Assembly (NCBI GenBank): GCA_012064415.1
Contig: SSNU01000220.1
Coordinates: forward strand, 162,604 to 226,603
Direction: 5' to 3'
DNA length: 64,000 nt
DNA from: Gyrodactylus bullatarudis
Lineage: Eukaryota; Platyhelminthes; Monogenea; Gyrodactylidea; Gyrodactylidae
A program made the position numbers and the translations under genes. Positions 60,340 through 64,000 of the stretch are shown piece after piece (the stretch's first letter is position 1; the number at the start of each line of letters is the position of its first letter). The notes beneath the pieces were generated by a model, which was given only the letters and a program-made list of their open reading frames with translations, searched no databases and was not told the DNA's origin.

Positions 60340-61760
60340 CTCTTATATCCTTCTTCTTTGAAAATTTGCATTTATTATTCCTAAATCGAAAAAATACTCT
60401 TCCTTCTCTGATTTGAGACCAATCTTATCTCTAAATATTTTTCTGACTATTATTGATTATCTTCCTAATATCTTTCCTGATGACTCTTAACATGGCTTTA
60501 TTGGTGGAAAGAGCACATGCTCTAAGTTATTGGAGTTCTTATCCTTCACCAAGCCCCTCAAGGATAGTGGGAAATATTTAATAATTCACTTTATTGACCT
60601 ATCGAAAGCTTTTGATCACCTGAAATTTTCTTATATTATTAATAAACTTATAGCTATAGAATTGGATAAATCTCTTATCAATACTATTATATTATTTCTT
60701 ACTGGTAGAAGCCAATCAGTTAAATTTAATTCCCTTCACAGTTCTTAAAAGAGAATTACCTCCAGTGTTCCTCAAGGTTCCTCCTTGGGTCCACTTCTCT
60801 TCAATATTTGTATCGCAGATATTCAATTGCCTTCTGACTTAGGTAAATTATTCAAATATGCAGACGACCTTAAATTTGTCTACCCTGTAAACAATGTTCT
60901 TGACATTCTTAAGATTAATCACTATTTTAACTCTCTTAAGCTGAATCTTTCCAAAATAGGTCTTGAGATAAATAAATCCAAATGCAAACTGCTTTTTCCA
61001 AAAGTTCTTCCATCATCATTTCTCTCAAATCTTCATCTTCCAGGTGAGATAGTGGAATCTACTACTGACCTTGGTTTTGAAATTAATTCCTCATTAACTA
61101 TCTCCCCTCTCTCTAACAAGGGTTTGATAAACTCTCTGTTATATATGATTAACAGGTTCACCTCCTCCTCAGACTTGAAAATATTAGCCTTCAAAAATTT
61201 TGTCTTGCCCCATTTAGATTATGCTGCCCCTCTAATACCGGAAATATCTAATGCCAATTCCCTTAAAATTGAACAGATACAATATCGTTTTCTTCACGCG
61301 CTTTTCCCTTGGTTCGATTCTTACAACTCCCTAATTGCAATCTCTAGGCTAGAAATCATAGCTTAATATTCAGACCAACAGTGGAATATTGTTCTGTTAT
61401 ATGGAATCCTTTATCTCTATCTATGTCTTTTATCCTAGACTCTATTCAGAAAAAATTTTTAAGACTGTGTAACGGTTTTAAACATTTCGACAAAATCAAA
61501 TTGCTAAGACATAGAAGGAATTATAGATGCCTTAAGCTTGCCAATGAAAATATCAAACCACTATGGAATGCCAAGATTAACCAAAGAGTTTAGAGGAACA
61601 ATAATATCAAATTAAGAAGGCCGATTAATAATTCTTTAAAATCTCTTTATTTTTTTGATCGTCTTCCATCCCTGTTCAATGAATTTCAGAAGAGAAATTG
61701 CCAGAAGAGATATTGCATTTAATAATAGAGACCGTTATTTATTTTTGAAAAACTTTTGAT
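60340..61760 (+). pseudogene. LINE reverse transcriptase, broken and chimeric
   Basis: Reverse transcriptase motifs in order: SDLRPI, HGFIGGKSTCSKLLEF, IDLSKAFDHLKFS, SVPQGSSLGPLLFN and KYADDLKF (intact catalytic YADD). The frame is broken by stops (before HGF and after SLHSS). The C-terminal domain occurs twice: first as LPHLDYAAPLIPEIS and IEQIQYRFLHALFPWF, then, after a junction at about 61366-61380, as PTVEYCSVIWNPLS and IQKKFLRLCN with RHRRNYRCLKLANENI. The second resembles the LINEs at 43.6 and 62.8 kb more than the first does. The copy is thus a fusion of two related lineages. It ends in TTA repeats near 61808. Confidence 0.82.
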
Positions 61761-62545
61761 AATATCTTTGATAATATTTTGTGATGACATAGACTGACAA
61801 TATATTATTATTATTAATAAGATCCCCTTTTTCTTCAAAATTTAACCTTGTATTCTAAAGCTAATTGAATGAAGTTGGGAATCTATGGTTTTTACAGAAA
61901 TCTCGATATTTTCATCAAGAATTCGAATTTGTTACAGATTTTCCTACAGAGAATCCTACTCATGCCCACTTTTACCATTTGAAGAAAAAAATCTGAAAAA
62001 AATTATTTTTATGGAAAGTATGGTCTTTTTTTTCAAATTCCCATTTGGCGCCAAAACCCATTTTTCGAACTTGATTTGTTGATTTGAAAGAGGGAGAGGG
62101 ATTAAAATTGATTCTAATGATCAAGATTAGACACGAAAATCAATTCAACTGAATCTGATCTTATGCTTAACCTTATTATCGTTTGGGAGCGGAATTTCGT
62201 TTTTATGATCATTTTCACTACTTGAAAAACAATGAAATTTCGGTAATTCAAAATCTCTCGAAAATATCGAGATTTCTGTAAAAATCATAGATTCCCAACT
62301 TCATATCAACCAACTTTATATGGACAATGGTTGAGTTGATGACTGACCTGACTGTCTAATTTTTGTGATTTATTTGTGGCAATTTAGATTTTGATCCGGA
62401 GCTATAATTTTTTCAGTGATCTGAAGCTCTTTTGGTTGGGTCTGTCATTATATTAAAAACTTATATGAACTTATTTTATTATGTATATCTGATTCTATAT
62501 GTTAAATTTAATCTCTTGAATAAATGTTATGATTTAAAAAAAATA
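61761..62545 (+). mobile_element. LINE 3' untranslated region, split by a MITE
   Basis: Sequence on both sides of the MITE at 61858-62316 matches the continuous copy at 38.38-38.64 kb in opposite orientation. It ends AATAAATGTTATGATTTAAAAAAAA, a poly(A)-like tail. Confidence 0.65.
61858..62316. mobile_element. Complete foldback MITE (459 bp) with TA target duplication
   Basis: Terminal inverted repeats of about 50 bp: ATGAAGTTGGGAATCTATGG on the left; on the right its reverse complement preceded by GGTTGATATG. TA is duplicated at 61856-61857 and 62317-62318, as shown by the unoccupied copy near 38.57 kb, where TTCTATATGG is continuous. This defines the ends of the family seen at 2.2, 9.6, 21.0, 24.7, 31.4, 33.0 and 48.5 kb. 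No coding capacity; the TA target suggests mobilisation by a Tc1/mariner-type transposase. Confidence 0.85.
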
Positions 62546-62760
62546 TTAAGAAATTTTCAGTATCTTCTTCTATTTCTGTTAAAAAATATAATTTAAGAAA
62601 CATATCCTATGATTTTTTGCTGAAGGAAGAGGATGTGCCTACCGAAGAAATCCAGGATGTTTCGTCTTGCTTCTGGATTTTATGATTTTTTTAAAAAAAC
62701 CATATTTTCAACATCTATGATTTCTCTGTACATATTTATCTTATTTATACCAATTTACTT

Positions 62761-62780
62761 AATAATAATAATAATAAACT
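62761..62780. repeat. (AAT)n microsatellite at a LINE 3' end
   Basis: Short AAT run immediately after the 3' end of the minus-strand LINE at 62797; such runs mark the tails of some LINE families. Confidence 0.7.
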
Positions 62781-62796
62781 TTATTGTCATATTATG

Positions 62797-63624
62797 TCAC
62801 AAATATTTTATAAAATTGTACAAATCTTTTTTATTGAAAGAGTTATTTTTCATTATCACTTCATTAAAGAGATTTGGTAGTCTATCAAAAAAATAAAGAG
62901 ATTTGAGTGGATTGTTTAACGGTCTTTCCAATTTAGGATGGTTATTTCTCAAAACTCTAGTACAAGTTTTAGCATTCCAAAAAGTAGATATGTTTTCTTT
63001 AGCAATCTTCAAACACCTATAATACCGTCTATGTCGAAGCAATTTGATTTTCTGAAGTCCACTAGAAGGGATGTTTACCAACTTAAGAAATCTCTTTTGA
63101 ATTTGGTCAAGAACAAAGGAAATTGAAATTTTTGATGGAGACCATACACTAGAGCAATATTCAACTGTTGGTCTTGCATACATTTTAAAGAGAAGTAACT
63201 TTAGAGCAGCTGATTTTGCAATTCGATGAATATGAAGAGTTTTTGCAGCAAATAGGTTTGATATTGACTTGATGTATTTATCAAATCGTAAGTTGAAGTC
63301 ATATTCGAGGCCAAGATCACGAACCAAAAATTTTCTTTCAAGTACATAATTATTAATACGAATGTCTATTGAAAATGACGGGCTAACAAAGGGTATTGTG
63401 AAAAAACATTTATCAAAATTAATCTTTAAAGATAGAGCATCTAAATCTGATATGAGATCATGAACATAATTATCAATAACTGATGTATCAATGGAATTAT
63501 TTGGGAAAGAGAAACATATTTTTAGATCATCAGCAAATTTAAAAAGTTTAACTTGAGGGTTGTTAGATTTTATTTTGGCAAAAACAAGGTTGAATAATAA
63601 TGGACCAATCCGTTGCAATTTCAA
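62797..63624 (-). pseudogene. LINE reverse transcriptase, 5' truncated
   Basis: Open for 275 codons. Motifs: RIGPLLFN, FKFADDLKICFSF (intact FADD), RKFLVRDLGLEYDFNLRFDK, YARPTVEYCSSVWSP, LRHRRYYRCLKIAKENI and a terminal block FFDRLPNLFNEVIMKN. Sequence before RIGPLLF is lost at about 63613, so the upstream half of the polymerase and any endonuclease are missing. It is the best preserved LINE end in the window and is close to the copy at 43.6 kb. Confidence 0.85.
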
Positions 63625-63639
63625 AAATTTTTCAATGTT

Positions 63640-64000
63640 TTATTATCTTGCTTTAATTTTCTCTTTACTAAGTATGAATTATCTAATTGTCAGAACTTTA
63701 CTGATTTTAAATCAGTTATGACTCATATCAGATCTAAAATTGACTATTAAAAATCTCTCCTTAATTCTCGCCTTCACTAATCAGGTGATGAATCGAATTA
63801 CTTTTCAGACTATTCTCACTTTCATTTATTCATTCACTCTATATATTTAAACCTGCTTTTTCAATCTTTACACATATATATAGTGGTCGAATTAATATGT
63901 GGGCCACTTCAAATATTCTAAATTCTCGATTTATTTTAAACAATATTATTTTCAAATTAACACTGTTAGATGCACAAGAAAATTTTCTATCAAATTATAA
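63640..64000 (+). other. Window end, possible LINE fragment
   Basis: A broken (+) frame contains CQNFTDFKSVMTHIRSKIDY, reminiscent of the linker before the LINE polymerase domain. It runs into low-complexity sequence at the window edge. Weak. Confidence 0.25.

Noticed and set aside
1..64000. CRISPR array, operon or bacterial contamination
   Set aside because: No regular direct repeats with spacers, no Shine-Dalgarno-led gene clusters; genes are spliced and carry poly(A) signals.

Overview
The window is 64 kb of AT-rich (about 70 percent) eukaryotic nuclear DNA. Genes have GT-AG spliceosomal introns, poly(A) signals and animal-type proteins: a pecanex membrane protein, a class B G-protein coupled receptor and a secreted trypsin-fold protease. 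The spaces between exons are filled with mobile elements: LINE and Penelope-like retroelements, tRNA-derived SINEs, a Tc1-like DNA transposon and many foldback or MITE-like repeats. This fits an invertebrate animal, but the species cannot be fixed from sequence alone. There is no sign of bacterial DNA.

Layout. 1-134 (+): possible last exon of an unknown gene. 1470-9436 (-): a pecanex homologue that I could rebuild exon by exon (15 exons, 1247 codons plus stop, every junction in phase). Eight of its 14 introns are only 27-39 nt; the other six are 183-1100 nt and at least two hold repeats. 11176-11712 (-): a small helical protein. 12288-22302 (-): a class B GPCR in eight recognised exons, whose large introns hold SINEs, MITEs and possible small genes on either strand. 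22.3-34.9 kb: gene-poor, with foldback elements, Penelope-like remnants, a hammerhead-like motif and one possible secreted-peptide ORF. 34939-35697 (-): an intronless chymotrypsin-fold protease with its own TATA box. 35.9-38.9 kb: perfect inverted repeats and a Tc1-like element whose middle is an assembly gap. 39-53 kb: LINE, SINE and MITE debris. 53.2-58.2 kb: two convergent Asn/Ser-rich genes that look like paralogues, separated by head-to-head Penelope-like fragments. 58-64 kb: LINE copies, one of them chimeric and split by a MITE.

The most notable signal is the cluster of ultra-short introns in the pecanex gene, near or below the usual lower limit for animal introns, alongside normal and long introns in the same gene and in its neighbours. 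Next are the convergent Asn/Ser-rich paralogues, a MITE insertion whose empty site exists elsewhere in the window, and several perfect 100-170 bp inverted repeats. The protein-coding genes are functionally unrelated to each other and form no operon-like unit.
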